A DNA stretch of 64,000 nucleotides from Photobacterium marinum (GCF_000331515.1 NZ_AMZO01000006.1:1-64000), one strand, 5' to 3'; positions 9,080 through 19,216 are shown, counted from the stretch's first letter. The notes: generated by a model from the letters alone, not told the origin. Made by a program: numbers and translations.

Positions 9080-10468
9080 TTAGCTGCGGATTTGACGAAC
9101 GCGGAATGAACGTCCTTTCATCTTGCCATTTTCTAGCTTTTTCAATGCAGGGCGAGCCACATCACGGTTAACCGCGACATAAGCACAGAAATCAAAGACA
9201 TTGATTTTACCTACCTGGTTACCGGCAATACCGTTTTCACCGGTTAGCGCTCCCAGAATGTCACCGGGACGGACTTTCTGCTTCTTACCGCCACCAATCT
9301 GCAAAGTTACCATTGCCGGGCGATGAGTTGGCTGATCCAATAGATGCATCGGTGGTAGTTCTTCACCTTCGATGGTTTTGTCCAGGTAGTCTTCAAGCAG
9401 AGCAATCTTATAGTGTTCTTTGTCACTGAAGAATGAGCAAGCCACACCTTTACTACCTGCGCGACCAGTACGGCCAATACGGTGAACATGGACTTCTGTA
9501 TCTCGCGCCATATGGTAGTTCACTACCGCGTCCAGAGATTCAATATCCAAACCACGCGCAGCAACATCGGTTGCAACCAGCACAGAAGCACTCTTGTTGG
9601 CAAAACGCACCAAAGTCTGGTCACGATCGCGTTGTTCCAAATCACCATGCAGAGCAATCGCACTGAAACCGTAATGCTCCAGCTCATCAGCCACTTCCTG
9701 AGTTTCTCGCTTGGTATTACAAAATACCACTGTTGATTCCGGACGATGGTGAGACAGCAACAGACGTAATGCCGTCAATCGTTCATCGTTGCTGTCTACC
9801 TTGTAAAAATGCTGTTGAATGCTGCTGTTGTCGTGAGTGGATTCCACCTTCGTCATCACCGGTTTAAACATAATGCGTTCGGCAATTGACTTGATCTGTG
9901 CCGGATAGGTCGCACTGAACAGTAAAGTCTGGCGACGCTTCGGTGCAGCATCAATAATGGCATCCAGCGCGTCCTGGAAGCCCATTTCCAGCATACGGTC
10001 AGCTTCATCCAATACCAACAGATTCAGGTTATCAAGATTCAGGAAACCTTTACGGACATGCTCTTCTACTCGCCCAGGTGTACCGACAATAATGTGTGCA
10101 CCATGCTCCAATGAACCGATTTGCGGTCCAAACGGCATACCACCACAAAGTGTCAGCACCTTGATGTTGTGAATAGTACGAGCCAGCTTACGGATTTCTT
10201 TCGCTACCTGATCAGCCAGTTCACGCGTCGGGCAAAGCACCAGCGACTGAATCCGAAAACGCTTCACATTAAGAAGGTCCAACACACCCAGGCCAAATGC
10301 AGCAGTCTTGCCCGAGCCTGTTTTACCCTGTGCAATCACATCTTTACCAGCCAGAATATGCGGCAGACTCTGCGCCTGAATTGGTGTCATCGAGTTATAA
10401 CCCAATGACGACAGGTTTTTAAGTAACTCTGGTTTCAAATCCAGGGTCGAAAAGTCAGTCTGGCTCAC
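9080..10468 (-). CDS. dbpA: ATP-dependent RNA helicase DbpA
   Basis: 463 residues. DEAD-box motifs are complete: Q-motif TPIQAQ, AQGKTGSGKT, PTRELA, TPGR, DEAD, SAT, and HRIGRTGRAG. The C-terminal 75 residues carry the DbpA-specific RNA-binding domain (PGDILGAL, GKINVFDFCAYVAV), which in E. coli recognises hairpin 92 of 23S rRNA during large-subunit assembly. The start is a GTG at 10468 (VSQTDFSTL) with AGGA eight bases upstream; longer in-frame starts would add 46 residues without homology. Monocistronic, convergent with dlsT. Confidence 0.92.
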   Translation of the reverse strand: MSQTDFSTLDLKPELLKNLSSLGYNSMTPIQAQSLPHILAGKDVIAQGKTGSGKTAAFGLGVLDLLNVKRFRIQSLVLCPTRELADQVAKEIRKLARTIHNIKVLTLCGGMPFGPQIGSLEHGAHIIVGTPGRVEEHVRKGFLNLDNLNLLVLDEADRMLEMGFQDALDAIIDAAPKRRQTLLFSATYPAQIKSIAERIMFKPVMTKVESTHDNSSIQQHFYKVDSNDERLTALRLLLSHHRPESTVVFCNTKRETQEVADELEHYGFSAIALHGDLEQRDRDQTLVRFANKSASVLVATDVAARGLDIESLDAVVNYHMARDTEVHVHRIGRTGRAGSKGVACSFFSDKEHYKIALLEDYLDKTIEGEELPPMHLLDQPTHRPAMVTLQIGGGKKQKVRPGDILGALTGENGIAGNQVGKINVFDFCAYVAVNRDVARPALKKLENGKMKGRSFRVRQIRS

Positions 10469-10635
10469 AGTCAGTTTCCTATTTGGTTCAGATAAGATGC
10501 CGGGCGAATTATCACGGCAACAAAGGAGGGTGCACAAGTTCTCACTGAGGCTAGCCGGCCTTTCCCCGTTAACCTCAACCCAATACACCAGCAAGGGCAG
10601 CGACACTACCAGTCTTTGACGATAAATGAAACAAA

Positions 10636-10664
10636 AAACGGGAAGACCGCAGATCTTCCCGTTT
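10636..10664 (-). terminator. terminator of the GH5 gene
   Basis: 11-bp stem AAACGGGAAGA / TCTTCCCGTTT, 7-base loop, followed on the minus strand by a T run (positions 10638-10633). It lies 30 bp after the GH5 stop. Confidence 0.85.
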
Positions 10665-10693
10665 ATCGGTTATTTAAACCAGCTTTAAAAACA

Positions 10694-11863
10694 TCACACA
10701 TGATACTTTTGCGGGTTATTGTGCATATCAAGAATTTCAACAATCAAATCACCGGCGTCAGTGAGATGAGTTTCATTCCAGCCACCATTTGTCGGCATAT
10801 CCGGAATTTCGTTTTCAGGTTTAAGAACTGATGACGCTTCATCAACATTAGATAGTTGCCAGTTAACTGAACTGATACCACGGTTATCCAATTCAACCTG
10901 CCACGCTAATGACTCATCCCGATAAACCTTACCATCGCCAGATTCATCCACACTCCCCCACTCAGAAACCATAACTGCCTTATTGGCATTAAGCGCAGTA
11001 TCGATGCCGTTAAGAATATCCTGACCTATCTGAGTATCCAGACCATGAGATCCAGCATAGTAGTGCGCACTGTAAATGACATTTTCATCGATAATATCTG
11101 CATTGACAGCAACTTCAACCTTCTGACACCATTCTGGCGTACCGACAATGATTAAGTTTTGTTTATTGCTCGGCGAATTTTCCCGAATGGTGTTGATCAT
11201 TTCGTTCGCCCAAGGGACATAAATGTCATGCCATTGATCTACAGTTTCAATGCCATTCTCTCTGTTTGGCTCATTACCCAATTCAAAAATCACATTAGGT
11301 AAATGGCCGTAAATTCGAGACATTTCTGCAAAGAACTCTTTAGCTGCTGTCCAATAAAAATTCTCACCACCAGATCCGTCATTTTGATTCCAGATCCAGG
11401 GGCTATCATTGAGGACATGCCAATCAATAATGACGTACTGTCCGGAGGCAACGGCTCCGGCGACCAATTCAGCCACTTTACCTTTCAAAAAACCACTATT
11501 GATATAGTGGCTGCTATAGACGCTACAACCATCTGCCCCCTCACCCAACGAGCATTCATCTTCATGGAAATAGCCACCATAGTCAGGGGTATTCAAGCTG
11601 GTATACACAGGCGCGCGAACTATCTGTGATCCCCACGTTTCAGCCATGTAAGAAACAGAGCGGGCATTAGCAAACGCCTTAGGCCCTATATTTTCTCCCT
11701 CTTTCGGACCAAATCCCAACCCATAAAAACTGATCCCTTTAAGCTGAACATCACTTTCAGCTTTTAAGCTATATATTTTGCCATTTCTAATTTCTAAATA
11801 ACCGTAACGGTCAACAGCAGATCCTTCTGGTGCTGCAATGTTCTCAGATAATTTGATATTCAT
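10694..11863 (-). CDS. GH5 endo-1,4-beta-glucanase-like enzyme (GH5_2 type)
   Basis: 389-residue glycoside hydrolase family 5 catalytic domain resembling subfamily 2 endoglucanases: GISFYGLGFG, IVRAPVYTS, YVIIDWHVL, FELGNEPN with acid/base Glu198, SAHYYAGSHG, and VSEWGSVD with nucleophile Glu301. No carbohydrate-binding module. Starting at the likely ATG (11863) there is no signal peptide; an upstream extension to 11968 is hydrophobic but lacks basic residues and a Shine-Dalgarno. The localisation is therefore unclear and unusual for an endoglucanase. It is divergent from chitobiase. Activity on cellulose or another beta-glucan cannot be decided. Confidence 0.8.
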   Translation of the reverse strand: MNIKLSENIAAPEGSAVDRYGYLEIRNGKIYSLKAESDVQLKGISFYGLGFGPKEGENIGPKAFANARSVSYMAETWGSQIVRAPVYTSLNTPDYGGYFHEDECSLGEGADGCSVYSSHYINSGFLKGKVAELVAGAVASGQYVIIDWHVLNDSPWIWNQNDGSGGENFYWTAAKEFFAEMSRIYGHLPNVIFELGNEPNRENGIETVDQWHDIYVPWANEMINTIRENSPSNKQNLIIVGTPEWCQKVEVAVNADIIDENVIYSAHYYAGSHGLDTQIGQDILNGIDTALNANKAVMVSEWGSVDESGDGKVYRDESLAWQVELDNRGISSVNWQLSNVDEASSVLKPENEIPDMPTNGGWNETHLTDAGDLIVEILDMHNNPQKYHV

Positions 11864-12260
11864 AATTTGCTTTCTCATTTTTATTGAAAAATAAGCCAAC
11901 CGGAAAAAACAACTTAATATCTCCAACAAAATCGTAGAGCAGAAATTATTATTAACATAACCCATCACCTGTATTTACTCTCTTGTTTGAATTCCCTAGC
12001 AAAAAAAACAACCAACTCACATATCAATTTCACATTAACATTCCCTGAAGCGATAAAATCAAAGTTAACAGCTTTTTACTCTTCAAAAAGTTATTGCGCA
12101 GTCGATCGCAAAAGCATGTCAACAGCAATTATCCGTTACCAATAACTTGATAATTGGGAATAAAAATAAGAATGTAATTTGATGTAATCGCTAATAACAT
12201 TTCTATCGCCAATACTCTTTTTCATACTCTTTGTTTTCAACGTAAAATAAGGGGGGAAAT
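11864..12260. other. divergent promoter region of GH5 and chitobiase genes
   Basis: About 400 bp, AT-rich. It holds an inverted repeat TTGCG-N8-CGCAA at 12094-12111 that could be an operator. A strong Shine-Dalgarno (AAGGGGGGAA) precedes the chitobiase ATG. No other gene seen. Confidence 0.4.
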
Positions 12261-14849
12261 ATGATAAAAAAACCACTGCTGTCCATCGCACTTGCGGCAG
12301 CATGCTGCTCACAGGCTTATGCCATTACACCTGCAAGTTTAAACCAGCTCGGAAACGGACTTGATGTCACTTACAGCGTGCTAGATAACACCCAGGATGA
12401 ATGGCGCACATTCCGAGGAGCACTGTCTCTGACCAATAACAGCGCGACAGACTTACCGGCATCTGGCTGGGCTATCTATTTCAGCCATATACGCATGTTT
12501 AAAACTGTCGCCACATCGGCACTAAAAGTTACCCATGTGAACGGCGATATTTTCAAGCTCGAACCAACTTCGCAGTTCCAACCTCTGAAACCGGGAGAAA
12601 CATTTAACTTTGAGTTTGATGCCGGTGACTGGCTGGTTGCAAAAACCGATGTCATGCCGAACTGGTATCTGGTATCTGAAGATAAAGGCCAGGAAATTAC
12701 CGCGCTCATCACCAGTACCAGCAACACTATCAATGGCAAAGTACCGGTAAAACCTAGCGATGAATTACCTTTCGTCAGCGACTTTACTTCAGCCAAGCAA
12801 TGGAAACGCTACAACAGCAGTGCACTGGCTGATCATTACGACCCGTTTACAGCAAAAGACCGCTATGAGCGTAACGCCGATCTAAACGAAATCGACAACC
12901 TTGCCGGCGTTGTTCCAACACCAGCGGCGATAACAGTCGGTACAGAAACTGTCACCCTAAATAATAACTGGGTTGTTACCTTCGACAACGGCTATCAGGA
13001 GCAGGCAGAATATTTGGCCAAACAGCTGGGGCTACAAACAGTAAACTGGACGCCTGCGACATCGAATACCATCCACATCGGTTGGGGCTCAGTGACGGTT
13101 GACGGCCAGCAAAAATGGGCTGAAGCTTATAACCTTGACGTAAATACAACCACCAACACCATCAAGATCAAAGCCGTTGATCAGGCCGGAGCCTTTTATG
13201 CCGCACAAACCTTACTACAATTGAAAAACGGTATGGCGATTCCGTCAGCCAATGTTGCCGATGCTCCTCGCTTCCATTACCGCGGCCTATCTATTGATAC
13301 TATCCGTAACTTCCGCAACAAAGATTCTATGCTTCAGTTGCTGGAACAAATGGCAACATTGAAACTAAATAAACTGCACCTTCGTCTTGCCGATGATGAA
13401 GGCTGGCGTATCGAAATTGCAGCTCTGCCTGAACTGACAAAAGTGGGTTCAAAACGTTGTCACGACGTCACAGAGCAGAAATGTCTGCTGCCGTTCCTGG
13501 GCGCGGGTCCAGATGGCACAGCTGAATCAAACGGCTTCTTCTCAGCCGAGGATTACCGTGAAATTCTTCGCGTCGCCAAGAATCTGAATATTGAAGTCAT
13601 CCCTGAACTGGATATGCCGGGCCACGCCCATGCCGCAATTAAGTCAATGGAAGCCCGCTACCACAACTTCATAAAGCAAGGTGATGCTGCCAAAGCCAAC
13701 GAATACCTGCTGACTGATTTCAATGATAAGACTGAATACCATTCAGTGCAGATGTTCAACGACAACGCAATGAATGTATGCATGGAATCAACTTACAAGT
13801 TCGTGGATACCGTTGTTGCCGGACTGGTTGCCCTTCATCAGGATATCCAGCCACTGAAAACCTTCCACTTCGGCGGCGATGAAGTTGCCGGAGCCTGGAA
13901 AGACTCCCCAATTTGTCAGAACTTTATTGCCAACAATAACAAAGGCGTGACGGATGTTTCAGAACTCAGCCGCTACTTTGTAGAACGCATTTCGACAATC
14001 ACCGCCAACCATGGCCTGAACCTGGGCGGCTGGGAAGACGGCCTGATGCACAATAACAAGGTTTACCCACGTAGCCAGATGGTTAATAAGCAAGTAGCCG
14101 GTAACGCATGGCAAAACATCTGGGAATGGGGTGTTGCCGACCGAGCCTACAACCTAGCTAACAACGGCTACGGCGTTGTTTATAACCAGGCCAGCCACTT
14201 CTACTTCGACCATCCGTACGAACCAGATCCGGAAGAACGCGGCTATTACTGGGCACCTCGCTTTACCGATACCCGTAAGTCATTCGGCTTTATGCCTGAT
14301 GATCTGTTCGCTAACGCCGACTTCACCCGTGCCGGTGTACCAATCACCAAAGAAGAAGTACTGGCTAAGGCTGGTGTGAAATCACTTGAGCGTCCGGAGA
14401 ATGTTCTGGGTCTGCAAGGGTCAATCTGGGCGGAAACCATTCGTACAGAAGAGCAATTCGAGGGCATGCTGTTCCCTCGCGCTATTGCACTAGCAGAACG
14501 TGCATGGCATACCGCACCATGGGAAGCCCATGACAATAACAAGGTAGCAGCAGATAAACCTGCACGTAATGCAGATTACAACCGCTTTGCTAACCTGCTC
14601 GGCCAGCAAATCCTGCCGGATATGGAAGCCGATGGCATCAGCTTCAACCTTCCGGTTCCGGGTGCTGTCATCGAAGCCGGTGTGCTCAAAGCTAACTCGC
14701 CATTCCCTGGCCTTGCTATCGAGTATTCAACCGACAATGGTCAAAGCTGGCAGGCGTATGATCAGGCAAACCCACCAGCGGTAGCTGCACCGGTTAAAGT
14801 ACGCACTGTATCCGGCGAACGTAGCAGCCGCACAACAAATGTGAACTGA
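12261..14849 (+). CDS. chitobiase (beta-N-acetylhexosaminidase, GH20)
   Basis: 862 residues, length close to Vibrio chitobiases. Residues 1-21 are a signal peptide (SQAYA cleavage). Then a CHB_HEX carbohydrate-binding-type domain (about 25-170), a GH20b alpha/beta domain (about 205-330), the GH20 TIM barrel (about 335-770) and a short immunoglobulin-like C-terminal domain. The catalytic pair is Asp540-Glu541 in HFGGDEVAG; RLADDEGWR and ELDMPGHAHA are also typical. It splits chitobiose to N-acetylglucosamine, probably in the periplasm or outside. Single gene with a strong terminator. Confidence 0.93.
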   Translation: MIKKPLLSIALAAACCSQAYAITPASLNQLGNGLDVTYSVLDNTQDEWRTFRGALSLTNNSATDLPASGWAIYFSHIRMFKTVATSALKVTHVNGDIFKLEPTSQFQPLKPGETFNFEFDAGDWLVAKTDVMPNWYLVSEDKGQEITALITSTSNTINGKVPVKPSDELPFVSDFTSAKQWKRYNSSALADHYDPFTAKDRYERNADLNEIDNLAGVVPTPAAITVGTETVTLNNNWVVTFDNGYQEQAEYLAKQLGLQTVNWTPATSNTIHIGWGSVTVDGQQKWAEAYNLDVNTTTNTIKIKAVDQAGAFYAAQTLLQLKNGMAIPSANVADAPRFHYRGLSIDTIRNFRNKDSMLQLLEQMATLKLNKLHLRLADDEGWRIEIAALPELTKVGSKRCHDVTEQKCLLPFLGAGPDGTAESNGFFSAEDYREILRVAKNLNIEVIPELDMPGHAHAAIKSMEARYHNFIKQGDAAKANEYLLTDFNDKTEYHSVQMFNDNAMNVCMESTYKFVDTVVAGLVALHQDIQPLKTFHFGGDEVAGAWKDSPICQNFIANNNKGVTDVSELSRYFVERISTITANHGLNLGGWEDGLMHNNKVYPRSQMVNKQVAGNAWQNIWEWGVADRAYNLANNGYGVVYNQASHFYFDHPYEPDPEERGYYWAPRFTDTRKSFGFMPDDLFANADFTRAGVPITKEEVLAKAGVKSLERPENVLGLQGSIWAETIRTEEQFEGMLFPRAIALAERAWHTAPWEAHDNNKVAADKPARNADYNRFANLLGQQILPDMEADGISFNLPVPGAVIEAGVLKANSPFPGLAIEYSTDNGQSWQAYDQANPPAVAAPVKVRTVSGERSSRTTNVN

Positions 14850-14902
14850 TTAACCTGTAATGAAAAATAGAAACAATGTGCCATAAAGCAACTCAATAGA
14901 AC

Positions 14903-14936
14903 AAAGCCCCGATTTGTAAGAACAAATCGGGGCTTT
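14903..14936. terminator. bidirectional terminator, chitobiase / TetR
   Basis: Perfect 15-bp stem AAAGCCCCGATTTGT / ACAAATCGGGGCTTT with a 4-base loop (AAGA). Placed between convergent genes; the right edge touches the TetR stop region. Confidence 0.88.
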
Positions 14937-14937
14937 A

Positions 14938-15582
14938 TTAATTCACTGCACAACCATATAAGAATAAACGGATATTTTGCCGGTATAACTGTTCCAAATA
15001 AGCAATGGTTTCTTCCTGTGAACAATTTTCTCGTTTAAGTGGATAAAAGAAAAAAGGCATCATCACCAGCGCATTAAAGCTGTCTTTTAGCAGGCAGACA
15101 TCTAGTTTCGGGTCGATAAAACCTTTTCCCTGTAAAGTGGTAAATATTTTTATATGGAAAGCGTCGGTATAAGCCAGAATGGATTTATCAATAAAACTTC
15201 GTCGTGGCCCATCTTTCAGTACCAGGGTTTTATATATAATTCCGAGCAATTCCGGATGTTCAATATCCAGATAAAAGATCGTCATAAATAAATCTTCGAT
15301 GGTATTGCGGGTTGCAGAGGCTTTTTCCAACTGATTCAACCTGGCAAAGAATGGGGAATAAATATCGTCAAACACCGCCTTATATAGCCCTGCTTTGCTT
15401 TTGAAATAGTAGCTAATCAAAGCAACATCAACGCCCGCGTCAGCGGCTATCCGCCTTGTAGTAACCTTCTCATACGGGTGCTTCATAAACAACTTTCGGG
15501 CAATCTCCAGAATCACTTGCTGACAACAAGTCTGATCCGCCTCCTGCCTTGGCCTGCCACGGGTTTTAGCTAACGCATTCAT
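14938..15582 (-). CDS. TetR-family transcriptional regulator
   Basis: 214 residues. N-terminal TetR helix-turn-helix (VILEIARKLFMKHPYEKVTTRRIAADAG, then VALISYYFKSKAGLY) after a basic KTRGRPRQ segment, followed by a helical ligand domain typical of the group. Start 15582 has AGGA five bases upstream. It is divergent from the adenine permease gene, separated by 440 bp that include an FNR-type box; whether it controls itself, the purine genes, or something else is unknown. Confidence 0.85.
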   Translation of the reverse strand: MNALAKTRGRPRQEADQTCCQQVILEIARKLFMKHPYEKVTTRRIAADAGVDVALISYYFKSKAGLYKAVFDDIYSPFFARLNQLEKASATRNTIEDLFMTIFYLDIEHPELLGIIYKTLVLKDGPRRSFIDKSILAYTDAFHIKIFTTLQGKGFIDPKLDVCLLKDSFNALVMMPFFFYPLKRENCSQEETIAYLEQLYRQNIRLFLYGCAVN

Positions 15583-15693
15583 TCCTTTCCTGATCGATTG
15601 CAAAATATTTGGCTGATTACACCTTAAACAAATTCAGAAAAAACCAAACCTGTTCATATTTCTGATATTTGGTAATGAATACCCCAAAAGCAT

Positions 15694-15707
15694 TTGATTT
15701 AAATCAA
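15694..15707. promoter_or_regulatory. FNR-type box
   Basis: TTGAT-TTAA-ATCAA is an exact match to the FNR consensus TTGAT-N4-ATCAA. It lies 112 bp upstream of the TetR start and 315 bp upstream of the adenine permease start, so it could serve either. The surrounding 15583-16021 region shows no gene and no purine-riboswitch core. Confidence 0.5.
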
Positions 15708-16021
15708 TCCATTATTAACGAATTCATCAAATGACTAACTTTGCGGAATAATAAAGCCAATAAAGTGAGAACCCGATCAACCTGTTTATTCATGACCTTT
15801 ACTTACAATAAAGTTGAGCAATACCAATATATAAAAAGCATAACTTGTCGTGCCTGAGGTCTTTAAAATCGAATAGTTACAATATGAATCCGACATTTTC
15901 TATATAAATAGAAATGAATTAAAAATAGAGCCAATTAATACAATAATCATACTATGGGTTCATGTGAACTATTCCCGCCCGGCACTTATCTGTCAGACAG
16001 AAGATAGAAAAGGAATCTCTT

Positions 16022-17437
16022 ATGAACGTACCTGGAAACGAGAATAGTGCCCCCGTCAATGAGCTCCCCGGAAGCTCTGTCCCTACGCCGCAACAATCTT
16101 CACAGCAACAAAACAGCCAAACCAGAAATCCGCCCGGTTTCATCGAACGTTTCTTCAAACTCTCCGCCCATAACACCACCCTCTCCACAGAAATTATCGC
16201 CGGGATCACCACTTTTATGACCATGGTTTACATCGTCTTTGTAAACCCGCAGATCTTGTCTGCCGCCGGAATGGATCCCAGCGGGGTTTTCGTGGTGACC
16301 TGTATGATCAGTGCCCTAGGCTGTATCGCCATGGGGCTGATTGCCAACCTACCGATTGCACTGGCGCCGGCCATGGGGCTTAACGCCTTCTTTGCTTTCT
16401 CCGTTGTTGTCGGTATGGGAATAAGCTGGCAGACCGGTATGGGTACCATTTTCTGGGGGGCGATCTGTTTCGCCCTGATGTCGCTGCTTGGGATCCGCTC
16501 ATGGATCCTGAGTAACATTCCGCGCTGCCTGAGAATTGGTATTCCGAGTGGCATCGGCCTGCTGATTGCGTTAGTCGGCCTCAATAACGCTGGCATCGTG
16601 GTTGCCAGCCCGGCCACCATGATCACCGTCGGCGATTTAAGCTCATTGCAATGCGTGCTCGGAGCCCTGAGCTTCTTCATTATCGTTATCTTAGCTTCCC
16701 GTGGTATTCATGCCGCTGTGCTGATTTCCATCGTGGTCGTAACTACCATTGCCGCAATAATGGGCGATGTCACCTTCACTGGTGTTATCTCAATGCCACC
16801 AAGCATTGAGAATACCTTCGGCCAGCTCGATATTGCAGGCGCTTTAGATCTGGGACTGGCCGGTGTGATTTTCTCCTTTGCCCTTGTCAGCCTGTTCGAC
16901 AGCTCCGGCACCATGATTGGGGTAACGGAAAAGTGCGGAATCACCGATGACCGTGGCCGCTTCCCTCGGATGAAACAGGCCTTGATGACAGACTCAATTA
17001 CCTCCGTAACCGGCGCCTACATGGGCACCTCTACTGTTACCGCTTATATCGAAAGTTCGGCTGGGGTTGCCGTCGGTGGACGCACAGGTCTGACTGCGGT
17101 TGTCACCGGACTGCTGTTTATCGTCGTGATTTTCTTCTCACCGCTGGCTGCCATGGTGCCGGGTTATGCCGTAGCCGGTGCTTTGGTTTACGTCGGTATT
17201 CTGATGTCATCCGGCCTTGCAAAGGTGAACTGGGGCGACATGACAGAAGCAGCTCCCGCTTTTGTTACTTGCATCATGATGCCGTTCAGTTTCTCTATTA
17301 CCGAAGGGATCGCAACCGGATTTATCACCTATTGTGTAATGAAAGCAGGCAGCGGGCGTTGGCGTGAAATCCACCCCGGCGTCGCCATTGTTGCACTGCT
17401 GTTCATTATTAAATTTGTCTTCGTCGACGGTCATTAA
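16022..17437 (+). CDS. adenine/purine permease, AzgA/AdeP family
   Basis: 471 residues, inner-membrane nucleobase permease of the AzgA-like (NCS2-related) family with about 12-14 helices; typical motifs are AGITTFMTMVYIVFVNP, GLNAFFAF, SLFDSSGTMIGV and STVTAYIESSAGVAVGGRTG. The first 45 residues are a Gln/Pro/Ser-rich cytoplasmic tail. An adenine deaminase gene follows after 11 bp, so adenine is the likely cargo (inference from the operon). AAGGAA stands seven bases before the ATG. Confidence 0.88.
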   Translation: MNVPGNENSAPVNELPGSSVPTPQQSSQQQNSQTRNPPGFIERFFKLSAHNTTLSTEIIAGITTFMTMVYIVFVNPQILSAAGMDPSGVFVVTCMISALGCIAMGLIANLPIALAPAMGLNAFFAFSVVVGMGISWQTGMGTIFWGAICFALMSLLGIRSWILSNIPRCLRIGIPSGIGLLIALVGLNNAGIVVASPATMITVGDLSSLQCVLGALSFFIIVILASRGIHAAVLISIVVVTTIAAIMGDVTFTGVISMPPSIENTFGQLDIAGALDLGLAGVIFSFALVSLFDSSGTMIGVTEKCGITDDRGRFPRMKQALMTDSITSVTGAYMGTSTVTAYIESSAGVAVGGRTGLTAVVTGLLFIVVIFFSPLAAMVPGYAVAGALVYVGILMSSGLAKVNWGDMTEAAPAFVTCIMMPFSFSITEGIATGFITYCVMKAGSGRWREIHPGVAIVALLFIIKFVFVDGH

Positions 17438-17448
17438 TCAGGAGAAAA

Positions 17449-19212
17449 ATGATGTCGAATCTAATGCACAAACATACCCAACAAATCAGCAGGGAACAGC
17501 TGCTCCGAATACTCGCAGTACAACGCAGAGAAAAACCTGCGGCACTGAAGCTGACGAACCTCTCTGTGCTTGACCTGATCAACGGCGAAACAATTCCCGG
17601 CCCGATTGTGATCGACCAAGGACATATCGCCGCCGTTGGCGCAGAAGCAGAATCGCTGAACGCAGAACGAACGTTAGACTGCCACGGCCAAACAGCCGTT
17701 CCCGGCTTTATTGACGGCCACATGCACGTTGAAACCTCAACCATGACCCCGTTTGAATTTGAACGGACAACCCTGCCGCTCGGCACCACAAGTATTGTCT
17801 GCGATCCCCATGAACTGACCAATGTTATCGGTAAAGAAGCTATCGAGTGGTTCCTGCGTTGCAGCGAGATGATGACGCAAAATATGTTCGTCCAGATCAG
17901 CTCCTGTGTTCCGGCCGTGGCCGATCTTGATATCAACGGCAGTGATTTTTCCCTGGAAGAGATGAGAGCCTTTGTCGGCCACCCGCATGTTCTCGGCCTG
18001 GCCGAAGTGATGGACTATCCTTCCGTTATCAACGCCAATCCGGCGATACACGATAAACTTTCTGCCTTCAGCGGCCTCAATATCGACGGTCACTGTCCTC
18101 TGGTCAGCGGGCTTGATTTGTCAGCCTATGTTACCAGCGGCATCCAGAACTGCCACGAAACCACCAACTTTGAAGAAGGAAAAGAGAAGCTCACCAAAGG
18201 CATGGCGGTAATTCTGCGTGAAGGATCGGTAGCGAAAAATCTTGATGCTCTGGCACCACTCATCACCGAATACAGTTCCCCGCAATGCCTGCTGTGTACC
18301 GATGACCGGAATCCACATGAAATCGCCAAAGAAGGCCATATCAACTATATGGTTAAACGGCTGATCCAGCATCACAACATACCGCCGCATCTCGCTTATC
18401 GGGTTGCATCATGGTCAGCAGCCCACCACTTTGGTTTGCGCCGCCTTGGCCTGATTGCTCCCGGTTATAAAGCAGACATCAACCTGGTTCAGGATCTTCA
18501 TCAGGTTGATATCCAAAGGGTGCTGATTGGCGGTCAATTTGTTGATGAACTCAGACTCGACGAATCAGTTACCAGTAAACTGGAAGCCTCTGCCCCACCG
18601 TTGCAGCCAACTATGCAGCATGCTCCCCTCACAGCAGAAGAACTTGCAGTCTCACTACAAAACGGGGATTACCATGTCATTGAAATTGTCCGCAATGAAC
18701 TACTTACCAACCACCTTGTCTGCCACTACGACGGACAAGAGTTCGATCAACCGGGTATCAACAAGCTGGCTGTTGTTGAACGCTACGGCCACCAGCTACC
18801 GCCGGTAATGGGACTGGTAAAAGGATTTGAACTCAATCAAGGAGCCATCGCGACCAGTGTTGGTCACGACTCTCATAACATTGTCGCTATCGGCGATGAC
18901 GAACAGAGCATAGCCCTGGCAGTTAATCACCTGTTAGATATCGGCGGTGGTTACTGCGTCGTCCGGGATGGAAAGGTGACAGCCGATCTTAATCTGGCGT
19001 TAGGCGGGATCATGAGTCTCGAAAGCTCTGAAAACATCACCAGCCAAATCGTAGCATTGAAAGCAGCGGCAAAGGCGATCGGTATTACCGTTGACGAGCC
19101 ATTTGTTCAGATGAGCTTTCTTGCCCTGCCGGTGATCCCATCACTAAAAATCACCGTAAAAGGGCTGGTTGATGTCGAACAATTTAAAGTCATCGAACTA
19201 CAGAAGGAGTGA
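17449..19212 (+). CDS. ade: adenine deaminase (amidohydrolase type)
   Basis: 587 residues, standard length for bacterial Ade. Metal ligands are visible: GFIDGHMHVE, DGHCP, and TDDRNPHEI; the C-terminal adenine deaminase domain carries SVGHDSHNIVAIG and MSFLALPVIPSLKIT. It converts adenine to hypoxanthine and ammonia in the cytoplasm. GGAG lies 4 bases before the first ATG and 7 before the second (17452); either may be used. It forms an operon with the permease upstream and ends 4 bp from the convergent ogt stop, with no clear terminator. Confidence 0.93.
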   Translation: MMSNLMHKHTQQISREQLLRILAVQRREKPAALKLTNLSVLDLINGETIPGPIVIDQGHIAAVGAEAESLNAERTLDCHGQTAVPGFIDGHMHVETSTMTPFEFERTTLPLGTTSIVCDPHELTNVIGKEAIEWFLRCSEMMTQNMFVQISSCVPAVADLDINGSDFSLEEMRAFVGHPHVLGLAEVMDYPSVINANPAIHDKLSAFSGLNIDGHCPLVSGLDLSAYVTSGIQNCHETTNFEEGKEKLTKGMAVILREGSVAKNLDALAPLITEYSSPQCLLCTDDRNPHEIAKEGHINYMVKRLIQHHNIPPHLAYRVASWSAAHHFGLRRLGLIAPGYKADINLVQDLHQVDIQRVLIGGQFVDELRLDESVTSKLEASAPPLQPTMQHAPLTAEELAVSLQNGDYHVIEIVRNELLTNHLVCHYDGQEFDQPGINKLAVVERYGHQLPPVMGLVKGFELNQGAIATSVGHDSHNIVAIGDDEQSIALAVNHLLDIGGGYCVVRDGKVTADLNLALGGIMSLESSENITSQIVALKAAAKAIGITVDEPFVQMSFLALPVIPSLKITVKGLVDVEQFKVIELQKE

Positions 19213-19216
19213 TACC

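Noticed and set aside
15800-16021. Purine riboswitch upstream of the adenine permease gene
   Set aside because: The leader has short hairpins (GTTCA/TGAAC and CTGTC-A-GACAG), but the conserved purine-riboswitch loops and three-way junction sequence are not there.
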